From assembly GCF_000819805.1 (NCBI RefSeq), contig NZ_CDCE01000020.1:389162-453161 (forward strand): DNA of 64,000 nt. Reading direction: 5' to 3'. This DNA comes from Aeromonas diversa CDC 2478-85 (GTDB lineage Bacteria; Pseudomonadota; Gammaproteobacteria; Enterobacterales; Aeromonadaceae). Under the pieces are notes generated by a model, which saw only the letters and a list, made by a program, of their open reading frames with translations, did no database searches and was not told the origin of the DNA. The position numbers and the translations under genes are program-made. Numbering within the stretch: position 1 is the stretch's first letter; every line of letters begins with the position of its first letter. Below are positions 27,037 through 34,982 of the stretch, in pieces.

Positions 27037-27571
27037 ATTTCTTAGGGCGAAACGGCTTGATCACCTCTTCGTCGCACTCCAGATAGGGTCCCTCCATCAG
27101 ATCGATGCAGTAGGGAATGGCGGGGAAGACGGCGTCGAGACACTCGCGGATCGACTTGGGCTTGCCCGGCAGGTTGACGATCAGGGTGTCACCGCGCAGC
27201 CCCGCCGTCTGGCGCGACAGGATGGCGGTCGGCACAAACTTGAGGGACTCGGCGCGCATCAGCTCACCAAAGCCGGGCATCATGCGATCGCACACCGCCT
27301 CGGTCGCCTCGGGGGTGACGTCCCGCTTGGCCGGCCCTGTGCCACCTGTGGTGACGACGAGACAGCACGCCTCTTCATCGGCCAGGGCAGTCAGGGTCTG
27401 CTCTATCAGGGGCTGCTCGTCGGGGATGAGGCGGTAGACGGGTTCCCACTCCGAGCTCAGGTAGGCGCTCAGGGTATCTATGATGGCTTGTCCCGACAGA
27501 TCCTCGTAGACACCGGCACTGGCGCGATCGCTGACGGTGACGATGCCGATTCTGGCTCTCTGTGACTTCAC
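27035..27571 (-). CDS. mog: Molybdopterin adenylyltransferase
   Basis: A 178-residue MogA-type enzyme that adenylates molybdopterin before molybdenum insertion. Visible motifs are IGIVTVSDRASAGVYED, TTGGTGPAKRDVTPEAT (the GTGxxxRD nucleotide and MPT site) and LIVNLPGKPKSIRECLD. I use GTG 27571 because GGAGGAG lies exactly seven bases upstream and the family N-terminus begins there; longer in-frame extensions are not family-like. Confidence 0.94.
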   Translation of the reverse strand: MKSQRARIGIVTVSDRASAGVYEDLSGQAIIDTLSAYLSSEWEPVYRLIPDEQPLIEQTLTALADEEACCLVVTTGGTGPAKRDVTPEATEAVCDRMMPGFGELMRAESLKFVPTAILSRQTAGLRGDTLIVNLPGKPKSIRECLDAVFPAIPYCIDLMEGPYLECDEEVIKPFRPKK

Positions 27572-27892
27572 TCTCTTGCTCCTCCCGTTTGGTGGCGGCC
27601 ACACCTTAGCATGCAGGCTCGGACCGGCCCAGTCTCGGGCGTGTACATGCCTGCAAAATGATCTATTTGCCCACGTGTTAGAGAAAGATGGTCTAACTGC
27701 CCGGCGGCGAGGCCGACGAGGACAATTGGTTGAATCTGTGTGGCTTTTTGACAAACGAAGGAAAAAGAGTCGACGGTGAGGCAACGAGTGACTCCGGCCG
27801 GGAATTGCCCCATCGCGCAGCACATGCTGTATTGCACATTAAGTGAACAGAGAAGTGCATCCGGCCGGGTGCCCCGACATGGGAGGGAGCTT
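27572..27892. other. Divergent intergenic region between mog and the DUF3135 gene
   Basis: A 321-base region without a supported gene. It holds a long inverted repeat, ATGCAGGC near 27612 and GCCTGCA near 27649. I looked for a molybdenum-cofactor riboswitch upstream of mog and did not see a convincing one. Confidence 0.45.
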
Positions 27893-28237
27893 ATGTCGCT
27901 GCCGGATTTCGATACCCTGAAGGCGATGGCCGAAGAAGATGAGGCCGCGCTGGATGCGCTGCTTCAAGAGCAGATAGAGGAGCTGGTGGCGGCGGCGCAT
28001 CCCCAGTTTCAGGAGAGGCTGCGCGGCCTGCAATTTGAGATCGACTGCCAGAAGCGGCTGGCTCGCAATCCCATCGACCGCTGTGTGCGTCTCTCGCGCA
28101 TGATGCACAACCGCTGTTATCAGCTCCACGAGACGCTGCGTAATCTGCAGCAGAACGGTCTGGAACTGCCCGAGCCCGATGCCCCCTGCGAGGTGGTCGA
28201 GCTGAGGGCATGGCGCCATAAGAAACGGCCGACATGA
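27893..28237 (+). CDS. DUF3135 family protein
   Basis: A 114-residue soluble, helical, acidic protein: MSLPDFDTLKAMAEEDEAALDALL, then FEIDCQKRLARNPIDRCVRLSRMMHNRCYQL. This matches DUF3135 proteins of Vibrio and Aeromonas; the function is unknown. ATG 27893 has an excellent GGGAGGGAGC ribosome site. Its stop codon is the loop of a hairpin that acts in the opposite direction. Confidence 0.82.
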   Translation: MSLPDFDTLKAMAEEDEAALDALLQEQIEELVAAAHPQFQERLRGLQFEIDCQKRLARNPIDRCVRLSRMMHNRCYQLHETLRNLQQNGLELPEPDAPCEVVELRAWRHKKRPT

Positions 28238-28247
28238 TGTCGGCCGT
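28225..28247 (-). terminator. Terminator of the purine permease, overlapping the DUF3135 stop
   Basis: ACGGCCGACA (28225-28234) and TGTCGGCCGT (28238-28247) form a 10-bp stem whose TGA loop is the DUF3135 stop codon. The T-rich tail (TTTCTTAT) is on the - strand. Confidence 0.75.
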
Positions 28248-28255
28248 CGTCGTTG

Positions 28256-29581
28256 TTAGTGGTCTACCCACACAAACTTGAGGATGAACAGCAGGGCTAC
28301 CGCCAGTACGCAGGGATTGACCTCGCGCCAGCGGCCGGTACCCGCCTTCATCACGCAGTAGGAGATGAAGCCCACGGCGATCCCCTCGGTGATGGAGAAG
28401 CTGAACGGCATCATGACGGTGGTCATGAAGGCCGGTACGGCCTCGGTCAGATCCTCCCACTCCACCCGGGTCAGCTCGGAGCACATCAAGACCCCCACGT
28501 ACATCAGGGCGCCGGCGGCGGCATAGGCCGGCACCATGGCGGCGAGCGGGGAGAAGAAGATGGCAAGCAGGAACAGCAGACCCACCACCACGGCGGTCAG
28601 GCCGCTGCGCCCGCCCACGGCGACGCCGGAGCTGCTCTCGATGTAGGCGGTGACCGAGGAGGTGCCCATAAAGGCGCCGCCGACCGAGCTCACGCTGTCC
28701 ACCATCAGGGCTTCCTTCATGCGCGGGAAGTGACCCTTGTCATCGGCCAGCTTGGCGCGGTTGGTCACGCCGATCAGAGTACCCGACGAGTCAAACAGGT
28801 TGACCAGCATGAAGGAGAAGATGACGCCGGCCAGGCCAATGTCGAGTGACCCCATCAGATCGAGCTGGCCGAATACCGGCGTGATGCTCGGCGGCAGGGA
28901 GACCAGGCCCTGGAAGGTGACATCGCCGAAGGCCCAACCCAGCGCCGTGGTGACGGCGATGGCGATCAGCACAGCCGAGTGGATCCCCTTGGAGGAGAAG
29001 ATGCAGATGAGGAAGAAGCCCAGCGCCCCCAGCAGGCAGGGCAGGGAGGTGAGCTTGCCCACGGTCACCATGGTCGCCGGGCTTGCTACCACCATGCCGG
29101 CGTTGTGCATGCCGAGCAGGGCGATCAAGAGGCCAATGCCGGCCGTGATGCCGACCCGCAGGGAGAGCGGAATGTTGCCGATGAGCCAGTAGCGCACCCG
29201 AAACAGGGTGAGGATCAGCAGGCCCACGGCGCCCCAGAAGATGGTGCCCATGCCCACTTGCCAGGAGTAGCCCATGCCGCCAACCACCACGAAGGCGAAG
29301 AAGGCGTTGAGGCCCATGGCCGGTGCCAGGGCAATCGGCAGGTTGGCCAGCAGGCCCATCAGGATGCTGCCGATACCGGCGATGAGGCAGGTGGTGACGA
29401 ACACGGCCTGGGTATCCATGCCCGCATTGGAGAGGATCTGCGGGTTGACGAAGACGATGTAGACCATGGTCAGGAAGGTGGTGATGCCGGCGATCACCTC
29501 GGTTCTGGCATCGGTGGCGTGGGCCTTGAGGCCAAAGAGGCGCTCGAGCAGGCCGCCACGGGCGTGTTGGGATTGACTCAT
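28256..29581 (-). CDS. Guanine/hypoxanthine (purine) permease, AzgA-like
   Basis: A 441-residue inner-membrane transporter with about 12-14 membrane segments. It belongs to the AzgA/PbuG group of nucleobase permeases: FGLKAHATDARTEVIAGITTFLTMVYIVFVNP at the N-terminus, APAMGLNAFFAFVVV, and GTSSVTAYIESSSGVAVGGRSGLTAV. The E. coli paralogues GhxP/GhxQ take guanine and hypoxanthine and PurP/YicO take adenine; I cannot decide the substrate. It may work with Gpt salvage. ATG 29581 starts MSQSQHARGGLLERLF. Confidence 0.88.
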   Translation of the reverse strand: MSQSQHARGGLLERLFGLKAHATDARTEVIAGITTFLTMVYIVFVNPQILSNAGMDTQAVFVTTCLIAGIGSILMGLLANLPIALAPAMGLNAFFAFVVVGGMGYSWQVGMGTIFWGAVGLLILTLFRVRYWLIGNIPLSLRVGITAGIGLLIALLGMHNAGMVVASPATMVTVGKLTSLPCLLGALGFFLICIFSSKGIHSAVLIAIAVTTALGWAFGDVTFQGLVSLPPSITPVFGQLDLMGSLDIGLAGVIFSFMLVNLFDSSGTLIGVTNRAKLADDKGHFPRMKEALMVDSVSSVGGAFMGTSSVTAYIESSSGVAVGGRSGLTAVVVGLLFLLAIFFSPLAAMVPAYAAAGALMYVGVLMCSELTRVEWEDLTEAVPAFMTTVMMPFSFSITEGIAVGFISYCVMKAGTGRWREVNPCVLAVALLFILKFVWVDH

Positions 29582-29732
29582 CTCTATTATTACCAGTGAT
29601 TTCGTGTGTGGGGGGGGCGGTCACCCGGGGTGACCAGCCGCGCATTTTGGCACAGATGAGGGGCAACCCCAAAACAGAAAAAGGGGCGTGGCGAGAGGGT
29701 GGTAAACGTTTTGCTGTTCGGTTTTTACGGTC

Positions 29733-30056
29733 TCAGGGGCGTGAGTCGAGGTAGCGTTCCACCAACATGGCCAGCGTCTCGTCGATGCGCTCCTTGAGGT
29801 GGTCGAGATCGCAACCGGCCCGGTGCAGGTATTGATCGGCCTGATCCTCACTGAGGCGACGGCCGGCCAGATGGAACTCCATCTCGTCGAGCTTCTTGTC
29901 GTGGCGCGGCACGATTTCCCAGTTCAGCAACTCGGGCTCGAGGCGGGGGAAGACTTGCATGGCGAGGGCGCAGAAGGTGTCGATATGCTGTTTGCCCTCC
30001 GGGCCCAGGCAACCGGGTTCAACCCGAAACAGCAGGGTGAGTTTGGGCACAGACAT
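29733..30056 (-). CDS. Conserved small hypothetical protein
   Basis: A 107-residue soluble protein, MSVPKLTLLFRVEPGCLGPEG at the start, mixed alpha/beta by eye, with acidic residues and a long helix near the C-terminus (DHLKERIDETLAMLVERYL). I do not recognise a named family. I use ATG 30056 because GAGGT lies five bases upstream; the open frame continues upstream through the ettA terminator, so longer starts are unlikely. It follows ettA on the same strand after a hairpin. Confidence 0.7.
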   Translation of the reverse strand: MSVPKLTLLFRVEPGCLGPEGKQHIDTFCALAMQVFPRLEPELLNWEIVPRHDKKLDEMEFHLAGRRLSEDQADQYLHRAGCDLDHLKERIDETLAMLVERYLDSRP

Positions 30057-30106
30057 GATGACCTCATGAAACAACAGGGTTCCCGACATTATGGCAGCAA
30101 TAAGAA

Positions 30107-30124
30107 GGGGAGCCGAGGCTCCCC
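30107..30124 (-). terminator. Terminator of ettA
   Basis: GGGGAGCC (30107-30114) and GGCTCCCC (30117-30124) pair, with TTCTTATT following on the - strand. Confidence 0.8.
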
Positions 30125-30148
30125 TTGCAAGATTGCGGTAGCAATCCC

Positions 30149-31816
30149 TTATTTGGTGATGCGCTTGTACTTGGCGCGATGCGGTTGGACCGCTTCGGCA
30201 CCATAAGTCTTCTTCTTCCACTCTTCGTATTCGGTAAAGTTACCTTCGAAGAATTCGATCTTGCCCTCGTCCTGATAGTCCAGGATGTGGGTGGCGATCC
30301 GGTCGAGGAACCAGCGATCGTGGGAGATGACCATGGCACAGCCGGGGAACTCCAGCAGGGCGTTTTCCAGGGCGCGCAGGGTCTCGATGTCCAGATCGTT
30401 GGTCGGTTCATCGAGCAGCAGCACGTTGCCGCCGGTCTGCAGCAGCTTGGCCAGGTGCAGACGACCGCGTTCACCACCGGAGAGCTCGCCGACGCGCTTC
30501 TGCTGATCGGAGCCTTTGAAGTTGAAGCGGCCGATGTAGGCGCGGCTCGGGAACTCGTAGTTGCCGATGCGCAGGATGTCCTGACCGTCGGCGACTTCTT
30601 CGAACACCGTCTTCTTGTCGTTCATCTGGTCGCGGAACTGATCGACCGAGGCCAACACTACGGTCTCGCCCAGGGTGATGGAGCCTGAATCCGGCTGCTC
30701 CTGGCCCGACATCATGCGGAACAGGGTCGACTTACCGGCACCGTTAGGGCCTATGATGCCGACGATGGCCCCCTTGGGAATGGCGAACGACAGATCGTCG
30801 ATCAGCACCCGATCCCCGTAGGACTTGCGCAGGTTGGCCACTTCCACCACCTTGTCGCCGAGGCGCGGTCCGGGCGGAATAAACAGCTCGTTGGTCTCGT
30901 TACGCTTCTGGTAGTCGTTGGTGTTGAGCTCTTCGAACCGGGCCATACGGGCCTTGGACTTGGCCTGGCGCCCCTTCGGATTTTGGCGAACCCACTCCAG
31001 CTCCTTCTCGATGGACTTGCGGCGGGCCGCTTCGGAGCTGGCTTCCTGCGCCAGACGAGCGTCTTTTTGCTCCAGCCAGGAGGAGTAGTTGCCTTCCCAG
31101 GGGATACCCTCGCCGCGGTCCAGCTCCAGGATCCAACCCGCCACGTTGTCGAGGAAGTAACGGTCGTGGGTGATGGCCACGACGGTACCCTCGTAGTCGT
31201 GCAGGAAGCGCTCCAGCCAGGCCACGGACTCGGCGTCCAGGTGGTTGGTCGGTTCGTCGAGCAGCAGCATGTCCGGCTTTTCCAGCAGCAGGCGGCACAG
31301 CGCCACGCGGCGGCGCTCACCACCGGAGAGGTGCTTGATCTGGGCGTCCCAGGCCGGTAGGCGCAGGGCGTCGGCGGCACGCTCCAGCTGGTTTTCCATG
31401 TTGTGGCCATCGTGAGCCTGAATGATGGCTTCCAGCTCGCCCTGCTCCTTGGCCAGCTTGTCGAAGTCGGCATCCGGCTCGGCATAGGCTGCATAGACCT
31501 CGTCGAGACGGGTCAGCGCGCGCTTGAGCTCACCCATCGCCTCTTCCACCGCTTCGCGTACGGTCTGCTCCGGCTCCAGTTTCGGCTCCTGGGGCAGGTA
31601 ACCGATCTTGATGCCGGGCTGCGGGCGGGCTTCCCCTTCGATCTCGGTATCCAGCCCGGCCATGATACGCAGCAGGGTGGATTTACCGGCGCCATTCAGA
31701 CCCAGTACGCCGATTTTGGCGCCCGGGAAGAAGGAGAGGGAGATGTTCTTGAGGATATGACGCTTGGGCGGCACGACCTTGCCGACCCTGTTCATGGTGT
31801 AAATAAATTGAGCCAT
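30149..31816 (-). CDS. ettA: Energy-dependent translational throttle protein EttA
   Basis: A 555-residue ABC-F protein with no membrane domain. ABC1 shows GLNGAGKST, signature LSGGERRRVALC and LLLDEPTNHLD; ABC2 shows GPNGAGKST, LSGGERGRLHLAK and LLLDEPTNDLD. The linker carries the charged arm (KELEWVRQNPKGRQAKSKARMARFEEL) that contacts the ribosomal P/E region. EttA gates early elongation according to ATP/ADP. The N-terminus MAQFIYTMNRVGKVVPPKR and the length match E. coli EttA. Confidence 0.96.
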   Translation of the reverse strand: MAQFIYTMNRVGKVVPPKRHILKNISLSFFPGAKIGVLGLNGAGKSTLLRIMAGLDTEIEGEARPQPGIKIGYLPQEPKLEPEQTVREAVEEAMGELKRALTRLDEVYAAYAEPDADFDKLAKEQGELEAIIQAHDGHNMENQLERAADALRLPAWDAQIKHLSGGERRRVALCRLLLEKPDMLLLDEPTNHLDAESVAWLERFLHDYEGTVVAITHDRYFLDNVAGWILELDRGEGIPWEGNYSSWLEQKDARLAQEASSEAARRKSIEKELEWVRQNPKGRQAKSKARMARFEELNTNDYQKRNETNELFIPPGPRLGDKVVEVANLRKSYGDRVLIDDLSFAIPKGAIVGIIGPNGAGKSTLFRMMSGQEQPDSGSITLGETVVLASVDQFRDQMNDKKTVFEEVADGQDILRIGNYEFPSRAYIGRFNFKGSDQQKRVGELSGGERGRLHLAKLLQTGGNVLLLDEPTNDLDIETLRALENALLEFPGCAMVISHDRWFLDRIATHILDYQDEGKIEFFEGNFTEYEEWKKKTYGAEAVQPHRAKYKRITK

Positions 31817-32005
31817 TGGCTAATTCTCTTTGGTTTCAGTACGTTGGCATCAATGCCACCGCTCTGGGGCCGTGGTGGGGCCGGGGACTTGCCCCGGTTC
31901 CAAAAAACCCGTCGATTGTAAACCAAGGGAAGAGGGGGGGCAAAGCAGGCGGGCTGCACCGGGCGCCGCGTCGGCGTATGATGGGGTTTTCGCCCCGGAG
32001 TCCTT

Positions 32006-32564
32006 ATGCCGACTGCATCGCTCACTCACTGCCTTTCCCGCCTCGGTCTGGTTGACCCGCAGTGCTGGTGCGATCAGGCCACACGGATGGAGTTCGCCGC
32101 GGGTGAGACCTTGCTGCCCCAGGGGGCGCGGCAGCGCTATGGTTTTTTTATCGAGAGCGGCATTGCCCGCGCCTGCCACTACGACCCCGCCGGACAGGCC
32201 CGCTGCAAGGAGTTCTATTTCGAAGGAGAGCTGTGCCTGCTCTACGACCACTGGCTCGGGCAGACCCCCTCGGACTACGCCCTCGAGGCGGTGGAGGCGC
32301 TCAGGGTACGTCGCCTGCCGCTGGCCTGGCTCGATCTGCCCGAATGGGCACAGGTGCAGCGCCGGCTGCTGCGCCAGCAGCTGCGCTACAAGGAGCAATA
32401 AAGAGGCGTTTTTGCTGCTACACGATGCCGAGCAGCGCTACCTGGTCCTGCGCGAGCGCTTCCCCGAGTGGGAGGCGCGCCTGACCCAAGTGCAGTTGGC
32501 CGGTTACATTGGTATCTCGCCGGTCAGCCTGTCGCGGATCCGCCGGCGCATTAACCCGGGTTAA
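32006..32564 (+). pseudogene. Crp/Fnr-family regulator interrupted by a frameshift
   Basis: ATG 32006 (GGAG five bases upstream) opens a cNMP-binding-type effector domain: MEFAAGETLLPQGARQRYG, then CKEFYFEGELCLLYDHWL. This frame stops at TAA 32399 after RQQLRYKEQ. The +1 frame continues without a gap as KEAFLLLHDAEQRYLVLRERF and ends in a DNA-recognition helix (LAGYIGISPVSLSRIRRRI) at TAA 32564. Skipping one T at 32399 would join the halves into a normal ~186-residue protein. A recent mutation, an assembly error, or less likely a programmed +1 shift (AAGGAG precedes CAATAA) are the options. ygjV follows 58 bases later. Confidence 0.75.
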
Positions 32565-32622
32565 TGCCGGGGCGGCGTCCGCTGTCTATCCTGCCGCCTC
32601 CTTGTGTGATGCCGGAGGCCCC

Positions 32623-33123
32623 ATGAACCCGTTTATGCTCTCCCAGTGCCTGGTCGCGCTGGCGCTCTTGTGCGATCTCGCCGCCTTTCAGTGCCGGGCA
32701 CGCCACAGGGTGCTGGGGTTGCTGGCGCTCTCTTGCTCTCTCAATGCTGCCCACTTCGCCCTGCTCGGTTATTGGCCGGCGGTGGGTCTGCTGCTGGTGG
32801 CGGCGTTACGCTTTGCCGTCGGCGTGCGGGTACGAGGAAGAGGCTGGATGCTGGGGTTCATGGCACTGTCGACCCTGGTGGCGTGCCTCGGCTATCAGGG
32901 GCCGCTCACGGGACTGACCCTGGCCGCAAGCCTGCTGCAGACCTGGGCGGCCTTCTGTCCGGACGATCGGCATCTGCGCCGGCGCATGGTGCTCGGTACC
33001 TTGTGCTGGATGGGCAACAATCTGCTGGTCGGCTCGCCGGTTGCGCTGCTGATGGAGAGTCTGTTCCTGCTGAGCAACCTGGTGGGGTACTGGCGCCACT
33101 ATGGCCGGTACGCACGCGGCTAG
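32623..33123 (+). CDS. YgjV-family inner-membrane protein
   Basis: A 166-residue membrane protein with about five hydrophobic segments. MLSQCLVALALLCDLAAFQCR, SLNAAHFALLGYWPAVGLLL and LCWMGNNLLVGSPVALLMESLFLLSNLVGYWR are typical of the YgjV (Imp-YgjV) family of unknown function. I use ATG 32623 with GGAGG upstream. It lies 58 bases after the broken Crp/Fnr gene, probably its target or operon partner. The final four bases overlap the convergent transglycosylase stop (shared CTAG). Confidence 0.82.
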   Translation: MNPFMLSQCLVALALLCDLAAFQCRARHRVLGLLALSCSLNAAHFALLGYWPAVGLLLVAALRFAVGVRVRGRGWMLGFMALSTLVACLGYQGPLTGLTLAASLLQTWAAFCPDDRHLRRRMVLGTLCWMGNNLLVGSPVALLMESLFLLSNLVGYWRHYGRYARG

Positions 33124-33938
33124 TGCCGGGTGTGCCCCGAGTAGTAGAGCACCCGCTGCACGTAGTCCTGGGTCTCCTGATAGGGGGGAATGCCGCCGTA
33201 ACGGGTCACCGCCTTTTCACCGGCGTTGTAGGCGGCGCTGATGCGTACCCAGTCTTTGCCAAACTGCCCCTCGAGCCATTTCAGGTAGGTCATGGCGCCG
33301 CGTATGTTCTGTTCTGGGTCGAACGGCCGGGTTACCCCGAAGCGGGCCTGGGTCTCGGGGATGAGCTGCATCACCCCCTGGGCATTCTTGGGAGAGACGG
33401 CGTAGCGGTTGAGATTGGACTCGGCGATGGCGATGGCCAGTGCCAGCTCGGGGTCGACCTTGTGGCGCAGGGCCGCCTTGCGGATCTGGCTGGCCAGCTG
33501 CTGCTTGGCGACCGGCTGGCGGGCGATGTAGTGATCCAGATCGAACGGGGTGCCCGGCTGCACCCAGGGGGTGCCACCACCACCGCCGACCCCGCAGCTG
33601 GCGAAGGGGGCATTGCCCACCTTGTAGTTGTAGTAGCGCCCCGCCTGCTGGTTGCCAAGGCGCATCGCCATCGCCAGATAGGCGTTGGCCCGGCGCGGGC
33701 TACGGATCTCGCCGGGCCCACGCGCAAGCAGCCGTCCGATGCGAAAGTAGGCCTCAGGGTTCCCCAGATTGGCAGCCCTGCAGTAGTGGGCGATCGCCTG
33801 ATGTGGATCGCTGCGCTCCAGTGCCGCTCCCTGGCGCAGGGCGCTGGCGACTCTGGGGGGCTGGCGGAAGGTATCGGCCTGCAGGCAATGGCTGGCGAGC
33901 AGCAGCGAGAGCGTGCTCCAGAAGGTGATGCGACCCAT
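33120..33938 (-). CDS. Lytic transglycosylase with Sel1-like N-terminus
   Basis: A 272-residue exported protein. After a signal peptide (~1-21), a Sel1-like helical segment (HYCRAANLGNPEAYFRIGRLLARG) precedes an SLT family 1 domain from about residue 150: catalytic Glu in AIAIAESNLNRYAVSP, then NAQGVMQLIPETQARFGV, NIRGAMTYLKWL and AAYNAGEKAVTRYGGIPPYQETQDYV. It should cleave glycan strands of peptidoglycan to anhydromuramyl ends. It may serve cell-wall remodelling or assembly of a surface complex; no such complex is encoded nearby. Confidence 0.9.
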   Translation of the reverse strand: MGRITFWSTLSLLLASHCLQADTFRQPPRVASALRQGAALERSDPHQAIAHYCRAANLGNPEAYFRIGRLLARGPGEIRSPRRANAYLAMAMRLGNQQAGRYYNYKVGNAPFASCGVGGGGGTPWVQPGTPFDLDHYIARQPVAKQQLASQIRKAALRHKVDPELALAIAIAESNLNRYAVSPKNAQGVMQLIPETQARFGVTRPFDPEQNIRGAMTYLKWLEGQFGKDWVRISAAYNAGEKAVTRYGGIPPYQETQDYVQRVLYYSGHTRH

Positions 33939-34234
33939 GTCAGTTTATCTCTTGGTGTTATCCAGAAAACATAGGTCGTCGTGGCGGGGCTGGCTACGCA
34001 GGCAGTGGATCGTGTGGTTATGTTCCCTAAATCCAGAGAACGAAATGTTCTGGAACTAAGGCTCAGGGTCGGGGTGGCATGCTACTGCGGGGCAACAGGG
34101 TCCGATAGGGTGGGCTCTGTCAGCGTGCGGCTTGGTTCGAGTGGCGCTGTGGTCAGCCCTTCGATGTACCCTGTCGCGGTCCCACCGATCAGAGCGGGGA
34201 TTCGCTGCCATATCTTGGTGCAATAGCTGTAACG

Positions 34235-34262
34235 AAAAAAATACGCGCCCCATTTTGGGGCG
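34235..34262 (-). terminator. Orphan terminator, - orientation
   Basis: CGCCCCA and TGGGGCG pair around three bases, and on the - strand a run of seven T follows. Both flanking genes start away from this point, so the transcript it would end is unknown. Confidence 0.65.
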
Positions 34263-34276
34263 TTGGCGTATCCGCT

Positions 34277-34292
34277 TGTGATCTCGCTCACC
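34277..34292. promoter_or_regulatory. CRP-like site upstream of the YitT gene
   Basis: TGTGATCTCGCTCACC matches TGTGA-N6-TCACA at nine of ten positions. A -10-like CATAAC lies at 34311-34316, roughly the spacing of a class II activated promoter for the + strand. Confidence 0.6.
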
Positions 34293-34318
34293 GAAAATAG
34301 ACTCCCATTTCATAACGA

Positions 34319-34336
34319 GATCCTGAGGACAGGATC
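34319..34336 (+). other. Hairpin in the YitT-gene leader
   Basis: GATCCTG and CAGGATC form a perfect 7-bp stem with loop AGGA. It has no T tail, so it may be a translation or stability element rather than a terminator. Confidence 0.4.
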
Positions 34337-34382
34337 CGCTGCTGTGCCCCCCTCTCTTCTTCGTCGCCAACAGGAATACGTT

Positions 34383-34982
34383 ATGGATAACCGCACTCAT
34401 CCTCTGCATGAGGACTTGCTTGCCCTGCTGACTGCCTCGGGGTTTATTTCCCTCGGCATCCACCTGTTTCATCAGGTCGGCCTGTTGACCGGAGGGACCG
34501 CCGGCCTGGCCCTGCTGCTGCAACAGGTGACTGGCGTGAGCTTTGGTCTTCTGTTCTTCACGATTAATCTCCCTTTCTACGCACTGGCCTGGTTCAGAAT
34601 GGGGTCGCGTTTTACCTTCAATACCTTCATCTCGGTGGCCACCGTCTCCTGGGTCACCGATCACCTCAACATGGTGCTCAAGATTGGCCAGATAGAGCCG
34701 CTCTATGCCGCCTTGATCGGCGGCACCCTGATTGGGATGGGGCTGCTCATCATGTTCCGTCATAAGTCGAGTCTGGGTGGCTTCAACATACTGGCGCTCT
34801 TCATTCAGGAGCGATTCGGGGTGCGGGCAGGCAAGTTACAGATGGGGCTCGATTGCGCCATCGTGTTCGCCTCCTTCTTCGTGGTGCCGATTTGGATCCT
34901 GCTGCTCTCCGTGGTCGCCGCCATCCTCTGTAACCTGGTGTTGACGTTCAATCACAGGCCGGGGCGCTATCAATTGGCGTGA
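34383..34982 (+). CDS. YitT-family membrane protein
   Basis: A 199-residue integral membrane protein with five predicted segments, matching the YitT/DUF161 core: GFISLGIHLFHQVGLLTGGTAGLALLLQQ, FFTINLPFYALAWFRMG and HKSSLGGFNILALFIQERFGVRAG. The substrate and role of the family are unknown. I use ATG 34383 with AGGA eight bases upstream. Its 3' end overlaps the convergent SBP gene by 13 bases. A CRP-like site lies about 100 bases upstream. Confidence 0.85.
   Translation: MDNRTHPLHEDLLALLTASGFISLGIHLFHQVGLLTGGTAGLALLLQQVTGVSFGLLFFTINLPFYALAWFRMGSRFTFNTFISVATVSWVTDHLNMVLKIGQIEPLYAALIGGTLIGMGLLIMFRHKSSLGGFNILALFIQERFGVRAGKLQMGLDCAIVFASFFVVPIWILLLSVVAAILCNLVLTFNHRPGRYQLA

Larger units (their letters stand above)
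33939..34382. other. Divergent intergenic region before yitT
   Basis: A 444-base region between two divergent starts. It holds an inverted repeat around CCAGA...TCTGG (about 34032-34053), a - strand terminator-like hairpin (34235-34262), a CRP-like site (34277-34292) and a 7-bp hairpin (34319-34336) in the predicted yitT leader. I see no supported ORF. Confidence 0.6.

Noticed and set aside
27572..27892. Possible molybdenum-cofactor riboswitch near mog
   Set aside because: The conserved core was not recognisable, and most of the region would be the leader of the divergent DUF3135 gene.
32396..32402. Programmed +1 frameshift in the Crp/Fnr gene
   Set aside because: CAA-TAA is not a known slippery site and the AAGGAG spacing differs from prfB; ordinary mutation or error is simpler.
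32646..33974. A 442-codon frame across ygjV and the transglycosylase gene
   Set aside because: Overlaps two supported genes in a third frame and is low-complexity.
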